Position numbers and translations under genes: made by a program
Source: Rhodopirellula halodulae
GTDB taxonomy: Bacteria > Planctomycetota > Planctomycetia > Pirellulales > Pirellulaceae
Assembly (NCBI RefSeq): GCF_020966775.1
Contig: NZ_JAJKFV010000010.1
Span: 124,001-188,000, forward strand
Reading direction: 5' to 3'
DNA: 64,000 nt
Shown: positions 7,709 to 15,892 of the stretch, piece after piece
How positions within the stretch are numbered: the stretch's first letter is position 1
How the letters are laid out: every line of letters begins with the position of its first letter
The notes under the pieces: model-generated
What the model saw: the letters and a program-made list of their open reading frames with translations, nothing else
Databases searched by the model: none
Told to the model about the DNA's origin: nothing

Positions 7709-9547
7709 CTAACGCGGGACGGGAGCGTTGTACGATCCCGAGGTGTCATTCATGGTGAGTGGGTTGGTTCCGGAGCCGGCTGGCACTGGTTCGCTGGATT
7801 CCGAATCATCGGTTTCGAATGAATCGGGTGCGTCCAACAGGTGGTCTGGCTCGGAGGTTTCGGCGGGGGAGTCGGAAGTGGTTGTTCGAGCGCGAGCCCG
7901 GTCTGCTTTGGAACGCGAAAAGTCTGCACGTGAACCGCCGGTGGATGTCACCGGAGAGTCGCGAAGGATGGCTTGGAGTAAGCCAAGGCTCAGTCCGAGC
8001 AGAAGGCCGACCACGGAGAGCAAGCCTCGCATGGGGCCTGATTTCTTTAGGTTCAGCGTGGCGTCTTGGATCACGCTGACGTCGGACATTTGCAGTTCAT
8101 CCAGCTCCGAATTCACGCGAGCTTCTTCCAAAGATCGTGCATGATCGCGGTAGGTTTCTTCTGCCAATTCGGCTTCCCAGGTCAGTTCGGCCAGACGTGT
8201 GGAGTCCGCGTTCAGGCGTTTCAGGTCGGACTGCGTGGACGCCAGACGGTCATTGATCGCGTCGCGGCGGCTTTGCAAACCGACGGCTTTCGCGCGAACC
8301 GTTTGAAACTGTGTTTCGAGTTCTTGGTAGACCGGGTTGATGGCTTCGCGGCGTTCTTCCCGTTCGTCTCGCTCGGACTCTGCGAGTTGGGCGCTCTGCT
8401 GCATCTTGTCTTGCAGCAGTTTGTATCGAGGGTGGTTGGGGCTGACGCGGGCCAGCTCTTCGCCGTCTTTGATCTGAACGTCGTACAACTGGCTTCGCAT
8501 TTGGTCACCGGCGGCATTGGCGATGCCCAAGGTGACTTCGATGGGGACCCATTCCTCCGTGCCGTCGAGTTGTCGACGCAGTTCTTCGGCTTGGCTGATC
8601 GCTTCCGCCAATTCGCTGTCCGCCGTGCTGAGTTTGGCTTCCAGATCGATGATGCGTTTCCGGAGGGTTTCTTCCGCCGAAGCGGCGCTGAGCCAACCCA
8701 TCTCGTTGCGGGTTTCTTGAAGCGTGCGACGGGCGGTGAGTGCCGCATCGCGACTTTCTTGAGCTCGTTTTTCAAAGAAGGATTCCGATCCTTCGACGCT
8801 GTGAGCTTGAACGTGATAGCGTCCGTACTCGTCCATCACGGCTTGCACGATGGACTGGATGAGCAACGGGTCATCGCCTTTCCCGGCCACGGCGACCGTG
8901 TATCCGTTCTTGGCAATTTCCACATTGATCGCTTTGGAAACCTTTTTGATGGCCTGTTCGCGTTCGAGTTGTGCTTCGTATTGTTCCGCCGTCAGTTCGC
9001 CAACTGTTTTGCCTTCCGATTTTGGCAACCAAGACACCAGCGCGTGATCGGAGGCCAGGAACTCCTCGACGTCCTTTGCGGCCTGGTCCATCCAGGTTCG
9101 TGGTTGATTGATTTGTTCGACGCCAATCTTGTCGACCGCGCGTTCAGCGATTTCGCGGCTGCCAATCATTTCGCCGATGCTGACGACTTCCGCAGTGCGG
9201 CTTTCCTGCATCGAGACCGATTGGGTTGCTTTGGTGGTTGGATCCACGGCCAGTGCGCCGCGGCCCAAGCGGACATACATCAATCCTTCACTGCGGTACT
9301 GGTTCGGCCAAACAACCAGCAAGGCGACGACGGCAACGGTCACCAACAGGGTAGTGAACACGATCGAGGGCAGTCGGCGGCGAAAGGACCGCAGGACTTC
9401 GGCGGGAGTCACCATCGCCCAAGATTCAGCTGGGATCGACGGCGCCCAGTTGCCGGAAGAAAAGTTGGACGAACGGCCGTTCAGGCGGCTTGCTGAACTG
9501 TTCGAGTTGGGGTCAGGTTGAGATCGGCTCGCGGATCGGCTCACCAT
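7709..9547 (-). CDS. Wzz/GumC-type polysaccharide chain-length and export protein
   Basis: A 612-residue polysaccharide co-polymerase. A disordered N-terminal stretch of about 45 residues leads into the Wzz domain (SFRRRLPSIVFTTLL, first membrane helix about 56-76). A long periplasmic part rich in heptad-like Glu, Leu and Ala coiled coils follows, then a second membrane helix near residue 510-530 (SVVGLLLGLSLGLLQ). The acidic C-terminal tail has no Walker motifs or Tyr cluster, so the tyrosine kinase found fused to many GumC/Wzc proteins is missing. It is the first gene of the five-gene minus-strand operon, 12 bases before the sugar transferase. It probably controls length and export of the polymer made by the other four gene products. 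Confidence 0.9.
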   Translation of the reverse strand: MVSRSASRSQPDPNSNSSASRLNGRSSNFSSGNWAPSIPAESWAMVTPAEVLRSFRRRLPSIVFTTLLVTVAVVALLVVWPNQYRSEGLMYVRLGRGALAVDPTTKATQSVSMQESRTAEVVSIGEMIGSREIAERAVDKIGVEQINQPRTWMDQAAKDVEEFLASDHALVSWLPKSEGKTVGELTAEQYEAQLEREQAIKKVSKAINVEIAKNGYTVAVAGKGDDPLLIQSIVQAVMDEYGRYHVQAHSVEGSESFFEKRAQESRDAALTARRTLQETRNEMGWLSAASAEETLRKRIIDLEAKLSTADSELAEAISQAEELRRQLDGTEEWVPIEVTLGIANAAGDQMRSQLYDVQIKDGEELARVSPNHPRYKLLQDKMQQSAQLAESERDEREERREAINPVYQELETQFQTVRAKAVGLQSRRDAINDRLASTQSDLKRLNADSTRLAELTWEAELAEETYRDHARSLEEARVNSELDELQMSDVSVIQDATLNLKKSGPMRGLLSVVGLLLGLSLGLLQAILRDSPVTSTGGSRADFSRSKADRARARTTTSDSPAETSEPDHLLDAPDSFETDDSESSEPVPAGSGTNPLTMNDTSGSYNAPVPR

Positions 9548-9835
9548 GCAACTCCAGGAACTCAGGGGGGATGGGCGATCAATCGGAGCCGCCCAATGAT
9601 TAAAATGCTCCCAACCAGCGCAAATCCCCGAATCCTTTCAGCATGCGTAATCCGTTGTGTCGGCGGGGCATCTGACTCAAGTTTTAGTTGCCCGGGCCAA
9701 ATTTGTGGGGTGGAATTTGGCTTATTTTGTGCAAAGTCTGGGTGGAATCCCCCAGGGCGGTTCTTGGGGAGCGGATTTGCACCCAATCGCGTTTTCGAAT
9801 TTGCAACCCGATTTTTCCGAAAGTGTCCTGAACAG

Positions 9836-10642
9836 ATGTTAGCTCGTGTCCTCGAACCGGAAGTCGAAGATTTCGCGGCTGATGCTGCGGCCTACCAAGC
9901 GATGGATCACCGGGAGGTGAACAGCAAGTTCGTCGACGATCTGCTCACCGGGGGGGCGGTTGGTCCGCGAGTGATCGATCTGGGTTGTGGGCCGGGGGGG
10001 ATTGTCTTGGAATTGGCGGAGCGGTGGGAACGGGCGGCGGATCCGACCCTGATTGGTTTCGCTCCCGAGCAGCTGGAGATCATGGGCGTTGATTACAGCG
10101 TCGACATGCTGGGCATGGCTCAGATGGAAATTGAATTGGCAAGCGCCCAGCACTTGGTGTTTCTGCAGCAGATCGACCTAACAGATCCAGACTGTTTCCA
10201 GGAGGATTTGGCACAAACAATCATCAGCAATACGGTGCTGCACCATTTGCCGGACCCCGCGACCGCGTTGGCGGCTGCTTTGAAAGCGTTGATGCCTGGC
10301 GGGCGATTGTTCATTCGCGATTTGTATCGTCCCGAGACGGAAGCAGAGATCGAGCGATTGGTCGAACTGCACGCGGGCGATTCTGAATCCGCGGCGGCGG
10401 TCAGCGATTCCGGCGTCTCAATTCCGCCAGAGCTGGCACCCTCGCAATTGCTGCGTCAATCCTTGTGGGCTTCGCTCACGTTGGAAGAGGCTCGTCAGGT
10501 GGTGTCGAAGTTGGGGATTCCCGAGGATGCGGTGCAGATGACCAGCGATCGCCACTGGACGCTGGACTGGGTGCATGATGGTAAGATCGACAGTGGTGGA
10601 ATCGAAGGCACCACGGGAAACGGTGGTTCAAAACTGGCGTGA
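9836..10642 (+). CDS. SAM-dependent class I methyltransferase
   Basis: 268 residues with a Rossmann methyltransferase core: motif I VIDLGCGPGG near residue 42, GVDYSVDMLGMAQ, TIISNTVLHHLPDP (UbiE/Methyltransf_25-like post-II region) and GGRLFIRDLYRP. The substrate is unknown; the family includes menaquinone and small-molecule methyltransferases. The ATG at 9836 is chosen because the 106 codons open upstream overlap the divergent wzz start and have no family-like sequence. The 9548-9835 interval is the shared divergent promoter region; no clear promoter was recognised there. Confidence 0.85.
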   Translation: MLARVLEPEVEDFAADAAAYQAMDHREVNSKFVDDLLTGGAVGPRVIDLGCGPGGIVLELAERWERAADPTLIGFAPEQLEIMGVDYSVDMLGMAQMEIELASAQHLVFLQQIDLTDPDCFQEDLAQTIISNTVLHHLPDPATALAAALKALMPGGRLFIRDLYRPETEAEIERLVELHAGDSESAAAVSDSGVSIPPELAPSQLLRQSLWASLTLEEARQVVSKLGIPEDAVQMTSDRHWTLDWVHDGKIDSGGIEGTTGNGGSKLA

Positions 10643-10695
10643 TCGCGCAGCCGCGTGAACAGCCAAACTGGTCCACGCAGGGGGGCCGCACTGGG

Positions 10696-10737
10696 ATTTT
10701 GCATACGGAATTTTGCATGCGGGAATTTGCGATCGGA
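10696..10737. repeat. Three 14-bp imperfect direct repeats upstream of thyA
   Basis: ATTTTGCATACGGA, ATTTTGCATGCGGG and AATTTGCGATCGGA follow one another without gaps, each 14 bases. They lie about 140 bases before the thyA start. The helical-turn-like spacing could suit a regulator, but this is only a pattern. Confidence 0.5.
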
Positions 10738-10878
10738 TTCGTTGCCGTCTCTTTCTCGGATGGTGGGTGGGATGCTAACATCGCGGATCCGCGGGCGGTT
10801 CGTTGGCTGATCGGAAATTGCACACCATCGCAGCCAGTTCATTCAGGCTCGCCCGCCATCTGAAGAAACGAGACATTC

Positions 10879-11673
10879 ATGCAAGGTTACCTGCAACTCC
10901 TCGACGAAGTCCTGCACAACGGGATCGATCGCGACGATCGAACGGGAGTTGGCACCCGCAGTCTCTTCGGACGCCAAATGCGGTTCGATTTGGCCGATGG
11001 GTTTCCGTTGTTGACCACGAAAAAACTGCACATTCGGTCAATTTTGCACGAGTTGTTGTGGTTCCTTCGCGGCGACACCAACATTGGGTATCTGCAAGAG
11101 AACAAGGTATCCATTTGGGACGAATGGGCTGACGAGTTTGGCGATCTCGGGCCCGTGTACGGACACCAATGGCGGAGCTGGGAAGGAGCCAACGGCGAGA
11201 CGATTGACCAGATTGCTTGGGTCGAGAATGAGATCCGTACCAATCCTCGTTCCCGTCGGTTGGTGGTGTCGGCTTGGAATGTGGCCGACGTGCCAAAGAT
11301 GAAGCTGCCCCCGTGTCATTTGCTGTTTCAGTTTTATGTGTCGGGTGGGCGGTTGTCCTGCCAGTTGTATCAGCGAAGTGCGGACTTGTTCCTGGGAGTG
11401 CCGTTCAACATTGCGAGCTATGCGATGTTGACATCGATGATGGCTCGCACGACGGGTTTAGAACCGGGTGAGTTCGTTCACACCTTGGGCGATGTCCATC
11501 TCTACAGCAACCATTTCGAGCAGGCTCGTGAGCAACTGAGTCGCACTCCCCGGTCGTTGCCGACTTTTAAAATCAAACGCGACGTTTCGACCGTCACAGA
11601 ATTTCAGTTCGATGATTTTGAGCTTGAGAACTACGACCCGCACCCTCATATCAAGGCACCGGTTGCGGTCTAA
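10879..11673 (+). CDS. thyA: Thymidylate synthase
   Basis: Cytosolic enzyme that methylates dUMP to dTMP using methylenetetrahydrofolate, leaving dihydrofolate. At 264 residues it has exactly the length of the E. coli enzyme, and the catalytic Cys is likewise residue 146 in PPCHLLFQF. Other conserved blocks are [57 protein letters not shown] and GDVHLYSNH. The folA gene begins six bases after the stop, so the dihydrofolate made here is recycled by the product of the next gene in the same transcript. Confidence 0.97.
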   Translation: MQGYLQLLDEVLHNGIDRDDRTGVGTRSLFGRQMRFDLADGFPLLTTKKLHIRSILHELLWFLRGDTNIGYLQENKVSIWDEWADEFGDLGPVYGHQWRSWEGANGETIDQIAWVENEIRTNPRSRRLVVSAWNVADVPKMKLPPCHLLFQFYVSGGRLSCQLYQRSADLFLGVPFNIASYAMLTSMMARTTGLEPGEFVHTLGDVHLYSNHFEQAREQLSRTPRSLPTFKIKRDVSTVTEFQFDDFELENYDPHPHIKAPVAV

Positions 11674-11679
11674 GCGGAC

Positions 11680-12384
11680 ATGGCTGATGTGACAACTCGC
11701 ACCGAACCTGATCCCTCGGGGGCATCCGACGAGACGCTTCGTCAAGGTTTGGAGCATGCGTCCACGGCATCACCGATTCCCGCCGGTGACGAAGCTGCCT
11801 CTGTCAACGAAGATTCTTCCGTCAACATTGCCAAGCAACTGCGTAGCCGAGATCTCTTGCCCGCCGATCATGGAGTGGGTTTGAGCATCACCGCCGTGAT
11901 CGCGGCGACCCCGGATGGCGTCATCGGCGATGATCAAGACATGCCCTGGCGATTGTCGTCAGACCTTCGTCGGTTCAAACAATCGACGATGGGCGGGGCT
12001 TTGATCATGGGCCGCAAGACCTTTGAGTCGATCGGTCGTGTGCTGCCGGGCCGCCAAACCATCGTGCTGACTCGCCAAGGCAGTTGGCAATTTCCCGGAA
12101 CACAAACGGCGTCGGGCAAGAGCGAAGCCATCGCGTTGGCCGCGGACCGCCGGATCTTTGTCGTCGGTGGTGGCCAGATCTATCAACAGTGGTTCCCGCT
12201 GTGCACAGAATTGTGGTGGACCAGGGTTTGGGCGAACTTGACAGGCGACACCCGGGTGGATCTGCCACTGGAAGACTTCGAATTGGTTTCGCAGACCAGT
12301 TTGCCGGCGACGGCGAAAGACGATTATCCAACCGATTGGCTGAGGATGCGTCGCAAGGCCAGCAGCCTACGTCGATTGGAGTGA
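11680..12384 (+). CDS. folA: Dihydrofolate reductase
   Basis: Reduces dihydrofolate to tetrahydrofolate with NADPH. The catalytic domain begins at SITAVIAATPDGVIG and contains MPWRLSSDLRRFK (substrate Asp), GALIMGRKTFESIG, LPGRQTIVLTR and IFVVGGGQIYQQW. From the ATG at 11680 the protein would be 234 residues with about 66 low-complexity acidic residues ahead of the domain, unusual for this family. An alternative start is the TTG at 11881, five bases after GGAG, which gives a normal domain of about 167 residues. Both remain possible. Confidence 0.93.
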   Translation: MADVTTRTEPDPSGASDETLRQGLEHASTASPIPAGDEAASVNEDSSVNIAKQLRSRDLLPADHGVGLSITAVIAATPDGVIGDDQDMPWRLSSDLRRFKQSTMGGALIMGRKTFESIGRVLPGRQTIVLTRQGSWQFPGTQTASGKSEAIALAADRRIFVVGGGQIYQQWFPLCTELWWTRVWANLTGDTRVDLPLEDFELVSQTSLPATAKDDYPTDWLRMRRKASSLRRLE

Positions 12385-12499
12385 CCCGCGAAATTCCGGT
12401 CGCGAGGGAAAGATTGCCAGCGTCCCAGTTGATTGACAGCCTCCCGGGGATAAGTGCCCTGGGTAAAAGGCCAGTTGGCCACGGGAGTTCACTTCGGAA

Positions 12500-12537
12500 G
12501 ACGCAGGATGCCAGAAAAGACGCAGGATTCTAGAAAA
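12500..12537. repeat. 19-bp direct repeat, two copies
   Basis: GACGCAGGAT followed by nine A-rich bases occurs at 12500 and again at 12519 with two mismatches. It lies downstream of folA; function unknown. Confidence 0.5.
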
Positions 12538-12721
12538 GAAGGATCGGGGTTCAGAAGTTGCGATTGAACGCCGATGCTAGCAATTTCAACTTCTGCGGGC
12601 TCCGTTCGCTGGCTCATTTTTCTTTGGAGTTGGAAGCTGCAAGTCACCCAGCGTTGAAGCGGGTTGTTAAGACTTAGCGACTTCCCCCAAAAAAATTCCG
12701 GATTGCTTTTGTCGCTTCCAC

Positions 12722-12751
12722 TTGAGCAAAAAGGGGGCCGACTGCTATAGT
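12722..12751 (+). promoter_or_regulatory. Sigma-70-type promoter for the rpsM-rpsK-rpoA-rplQ cluster
   Basis: TTGAGC (12722-12727) and TATAGT (12746-12751) are separated by 18 bases, close to the vegetative consensus. Transcription would start near 12758 and leave a leader of roughly 105 bases before rpsM. The leader could bind a ribosomal protein, but no known autoregulatory structure was identified. Confidence 0.6.
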
Positions 12752-12862
12752 CCGCGATCCGCTGGCGAAGACGCTCTTGCGTTCTGTCGCCAACCCATGT
12801 CTGCGTGACATGAAAACGCACAGAAATCTAACATCCTTCGCAGCTGCTCTCGGAGTATCGCC

Positions 12863-13246
12863 ATGCCCCGTCTGATGGGCGTCGACATCCCCAACGACAA
12901 ACAGATTCAATACTCGCTGACTTACCTGTACGGCCTGGGGCTGTATCGGGCTCGCGAGGTGTGTGAAAAGCTGGGCATCGACCCAGTGACACCTGCCAGC
13001 GACATCAGTGATGAAGATGTGGGTCGCATCGCAGCCCTTTTGGAGCGAGATTATCTCGTCGAGGGGCCGCTGCGTCGTCAAGTGACTCAAAACATCAGCC
13101 GCATGCGGGAAATCAAATCCTACCGCGGCATTCGGCACCGTGTCAGCTTGCCTGTTCGTGGGCAACGCACCAAGACCAACGCCCGGACCCGAAAAGGGCC
13201 TCGCAAGACGGTTGCCGGTAAGAAAGGCGTCAAGGATCTGCGTTGA
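12863..13246 (+). CDS. rpsM: 30S ribosomal protein S13
   Basis: Head protein of the small subunit that contacts 16S rRNA and bridges to the 50S subunit. The 127 residues align over the full length of the family: MPRLMGVDIPNDK, YGLGLYRAREVCEKLGID, YRGIRHRVSLPVRGQRTKTNARTRKG and the basic tail GKKGVKDLR. First gene of the alpha cluster; rpmJ (L36), which usually stands just before it, is not present in the 478 bases upstream. Confidence 0.97.
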   Translation: MPRLMGVDIPNDKQIQYSLTYLYGLGLYRAREVCEKLGIDPVTPASDISDEDVGRIAALLERDYLVEGPLRRQVTQNISRMREIKSYRGIRHRVSLPVRGQRTKTNARTRKGPRKTVAGKKGVKDLR

Positions 13247-13314
13247 TCGCGGATTGTCCTTGAATCCTTTTATCTTCCTTCCCTCCCATTCATTGATCTG
13301 TTTGAGAAGTTTCG

Positions 13315-13698
13315 GTGGCAAAGACCAACAAGAAAAAACGCATCCGCAGAAATGTCAGCAACGGCGTGGCTCACGTGCACGCGACATTCAACAACACCAC
13401 GGTGACCATCACGGACACCAAAGGGGACACGTTGTGCTGGGCGAGCGCCGGAACCAGTGGGTTCAAAGGCAGCCGCAAGAGCACCCCGTTCGCCGGCCAA
13501 TGTGCTGCTCAGCAAGCCGCTGAAAAGGCGACCAAGTTTGGCATGCGTGACGTCGAAGTTCGTGTCAAAGGCCCCGGTTCGGGACGCGAAAGTGCGATCA
13601 CTGCACTTCAAGCGGCCGGATTGAACGTCAAATTGATCGAGGAAGTGACTCCCATCCCGCACAACGGTTGTCGTCCTCGCAAGAAACGCCGCGTCTAA
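13315..13698 (+). CDS. rpsK: 30S ribosomal protein S11
   Basis: Platform protein of the small subunit near the mRNA exit region. The 127 residues have a full-length family match: [47 protein letters not shown] and the highly conserved end [15 protein letters not shown]. It starts with GTG at 13315, giving an [13 protein letters not shown]-terminus after the initiator Met. The next gene is rpoA; rpsD, commonly found between them, is absent. Confidence 0.97.
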   Translation: MAKTNKKKRIRRNVSNGVAHVHATFNNTTVTITDTKGDTLCWASAGTSGFKGSRKSTPFAGQCAAQQAAEKATKFGMRDVEVRVKGPGSGRESAITALQAAGLNVKLIEEVTPIPHNGCRPRKKRRV

Positions 13699-13758
13699 TC
13701 CCGCTGACGCTGTTTCGTTTCTGATCAACCCCATCCCGCATCCATCCAAAGGCCCAAC

Positions 13759-14754
13759 ATGACCATGCACATCCGCTGGCGCGGCATGGAACTTCCCAGT
13801 TCGCTTGAAGTCGACCGCGACTCGCTGACCCAGACCTACGGCAAATTCTCCGCAGAGCCATTCGAACGTGGCTTTGGTGCGAGCATCGGCAACAGCATGC
13901 GTCGCGTGTTGTTGAGCAGTTTGATGGGCAGTGCCGTCACGCAGATCAAAATCCGTGGCGCTCAGCACGAATTCACGACGATCCCCGGCGTTTTGGAAGA
14001 CGTCACCGACATCGTCCTGAACGTGAAAGCACTGGTCGTTAACAGCAACACCGATTCGACTCGAGTCATCACCGTTGAGCGTAACACCGCCGGCGTGGTC
14101 ACCGGTGCTGACGTGCAAACCGACGCGGACGTTGAAATTGTCAACAAGGATCACGTGATCTGCACGTTGACCGACGACGTTCCTTTCATGATGGAAATGG
14201 TCGTCGAGACCGGTCGCGGTTATGTTCCCAGCACGGAACACAGCAGCGTCGATCATGAAATCGGCATCATTCCGATCGATGCCGTGTTCAGCCCCATTGT
14301 TCGCGTCCGCTACGAAGTGGAAGCGACCCGTGTTGGCCAGAAAACCAACTACGATCGTCTGATCCTCGAGATCTGGACCGACGGAACAATCAACCCCGAA
14401 ATGGCGTTGACCGAAGCAGCGAAAATTCTTCGCAAGCACCTCAATCCATTCGTTCAGTATCGCGAATTGGGACCGAGCATCTTCTCCGCGGCCCGCGGTG
14501 GAGCTGGTTCCCCGGAAGCACAGTTGGAAGCCAAGCTGAACATGACGCTGGCCGATTTGCGTTTGTCGGTGCGAGCCAACAACTGCTTGGAAAGCGAAAA
14601 CATCATGACGGTTCGCGATCTTGTGCAACGAACCGAAGATTCGTTGTTGGAAGTTCGCAACTTTGGCGACACAACTCTTAACGAAGTGCGAGAGAAACTT
14701 TCGCAGTACGGTTTGCACCTCGGCATGCGAGTGCCAAACCAACCACTGTTCTAG
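13759..14754 (+). CDS. rpoA: DNA-directed RNA polymerase subunit alpha
   Basis: Scaffold for RNA polymerase assembly and contact site for activators and UP elements. The 331 residues comprise the N-terminal dimerisation domain (about 1-235, with [33 protein letters not shown]) and a C-terminal domain (about 260-331) containing [27 protein letters not shown] and LGM near the end. The start may be the ATG at 13759 or the one two codons later (13765). Confidence 0.97.
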   Translation: MTMHIRWRGMELPSSLEVDRDSLTQTYGKFSAEPFERGFGASIGNSMRRVLLSSLMGSAVTQIKIRGAQHEFTTIPGVLEDVTDIVLNVKALVVNSNTDSTRVITVERNTAGVVTGADVQTDADVEIVNKDHVICTLTDDVPFMMEMVVETGRGYVPSTEHSSVDHEIGIIPIDAVFSPIVRVRYEVEATRVGQKTNYDRLILEIWTDGTINPEMALTEAAKILRKHLNPFVQYRELGPSIFSAARGGAGSPEAQLEAKLNMTLADLRLSVRANNCLESENIMTVRDLVQRTEDSLLEVRNFGDTTLNEVREKLSQYGLHLGMRVPNQPLF

Positions 14755-14838
14755 TTCGCATTGGGCTGCACCGCGGTCCGCGATCTCGACTTCAATTACC
14801 TTTCATTTCACTCCCATTCAATCTGACGGATTCGCGTC

Positions 14839-15471
14839 ATGCGTCACCGCCGCAAAGGCCGTGTTCTCGGCCGCTCCCCAGCTCACCGCAAAGCTTTGTT
14901 GCGGAACTTGTCCAGCGCACTGTTCCTGACGGAGCGTGACGCTAGCTTGGACGACAACGCGCCGAAGGTTCCTGGCCGAATCGTTACCACGCTCGAAAAA
15001 GCCAAGGAAGTACGTCCTTTGGTCGAGAAGTGCATCACGATCGCGAAACGTTCGTTGCCAGCCCTCGAGGAAGCTCAGAAATATGAGACTTCCGCCGAGC
15101 GTGGTTCGGATGAGTACAAGAAATGGCGTAAGAGCGATGACTGGAAGAAATGGGCTGATGCCCGTGCTCCTTACGTCAACGCCCAACGTCGTGTGTTGCA
15201 GTTGATTGGCGATCGCGAAGCCGTTTCGGTTTTGTTCGATACCGTTGCTGAGCGTTACGTGGATCGTCCAGGTGGATACACCCGGATCATGCGTCTTGCA
15301 ACGCCTCGATTGGGCGATGGTGGAACGCGTGCGATCTTGGAACTGGTTGGCAAGAACGACCGCGTCACCCGGTCGGCTCAGCGTCCTGCATTTGAGCAAG
15401 ACGCTCCCGAGAGCGATGCGACTCCAGAAGCCGAAGCGACTTCGGAAGAAGAAGCCACTTCCGCTAGCTGA
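14839..15471 (+). CDS. rplQ: 50S ribosomal protein L17, enlarged form
   Basis: Large-subunit protein near the exit tunnel. The MRHRRKGRVLGRSPAHRKALLRNL start and GGYTRIMRLATPRLGDGGTRAILELVG core are diagnostic. At 210 residues it is much longer than the usual 115-130. Extra sequence lies after ALFLTERDA (about 15 residues), in the middle around EAQKYETSAERGSDEYKKW (about 35 residues, charged), and in an acidic Ala/Glu/Thr-rich tail after residue 180. It is followed at once by a rho-independent terminator, closing the cluster. Confidence 0.95.
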   Translation: MRHRRKGRVLGRSPAHRKALLRNLSSALFLTERDASLDDNAPKVPGRIVTTLEKAKEVRPLVEKCITIAKRSLPALEEAQKYETSAERGSDEYKKWRKSDDWKKWADARAPYVNAQRRVLQLIGDREAVSVLFDTVAERYVDRPGGYTRIMRLATPRLGDGGTRAILELVGKNDRVTRSAQRPAFEQDAPESDATPEAEATSEEEATSAS

Positions 15472-15507
15472 GCTTGCTCAGAATTTGACGCCTACTGATT
15501 ACAATTG

Positions 15508-15533
15508 GGCAGTCCTTCGGGGCTGCCTTTTTT
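15508..15533 (+). terminator. Rho-independent terminator after rplQ
   Basis: GGCAGTCC, a TTCG tetraloop and GGGCTGCC form an eight-pair stem (one G-T pair) at 15508-15527, followed by six T. It lies 36 bases after the rplQ stop. Confidence 0.9.
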
Positions 15534-15892
15534 CGTGGATTCGCGGGCGTGAAGAGTCTTTCGCGATCCGCTCACTGGGTATGGGAGCTGCCTGCACAAG
15601 CACGTCGATACCGAGCGGTTCGGTTCGGAGTGCGGGAGGCAGATAGGTCGCTTGGGCTGAACGGTATTCGATGAGTCGTCCCGCGAAATTTGTCTTGGTC
15701 AAACTCGAGTCGTTTTGGCTTTTGCAGAGTTGATGGGATGTTCGGCGAGCTGTGAGACGGTGTTCGAGCACGGTCGGTGCTGGCAACAGGATGCCTCATT
15801 GAATCTTTGGCTGACTTGAGCGACGTTGTCGGTGGATTCGCCGCCCGTTTTTGCGGCTTCGACATGATCATTCGCGATTTTCGATTTCATTC
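15534..15892. other. Intergenic region before the amidohydrolase, nothing recognised
   Basis: About 360 bases between the rplQ terminator and the next gene. Open frames on the minus strand have no recognisable protein character. It presumably holds the promoter of the amidohydrolase-cupin pair, but no clear -35/-10 pair was found. Confidence 0.4.

Larger units (their letters stand above)
12385..12862. other. Non-coding stretch before the ribosomal cluster
   Basis: 478 bases without a convincing gene. It holds a 19-bp direct repeat near its start and the promoter of the rpsM cluster near its end. A minus-strand reading frame over this area overlaps rpsM and has no protein-like sequence. Confidence 0.6.

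Noticed and set aside
8066-9496. 476-codon open frame on the plus strand
   Set aside because: It is the reverse of the Wzz-like gene, whose membrane helices and coiled coils and operon position are convincing.
13270-14742. 490-codon open frame on the minus strand
   Set aside because: It covers rpsK and rpoA, which are certain; the reverse product is a by-product of codon bias.
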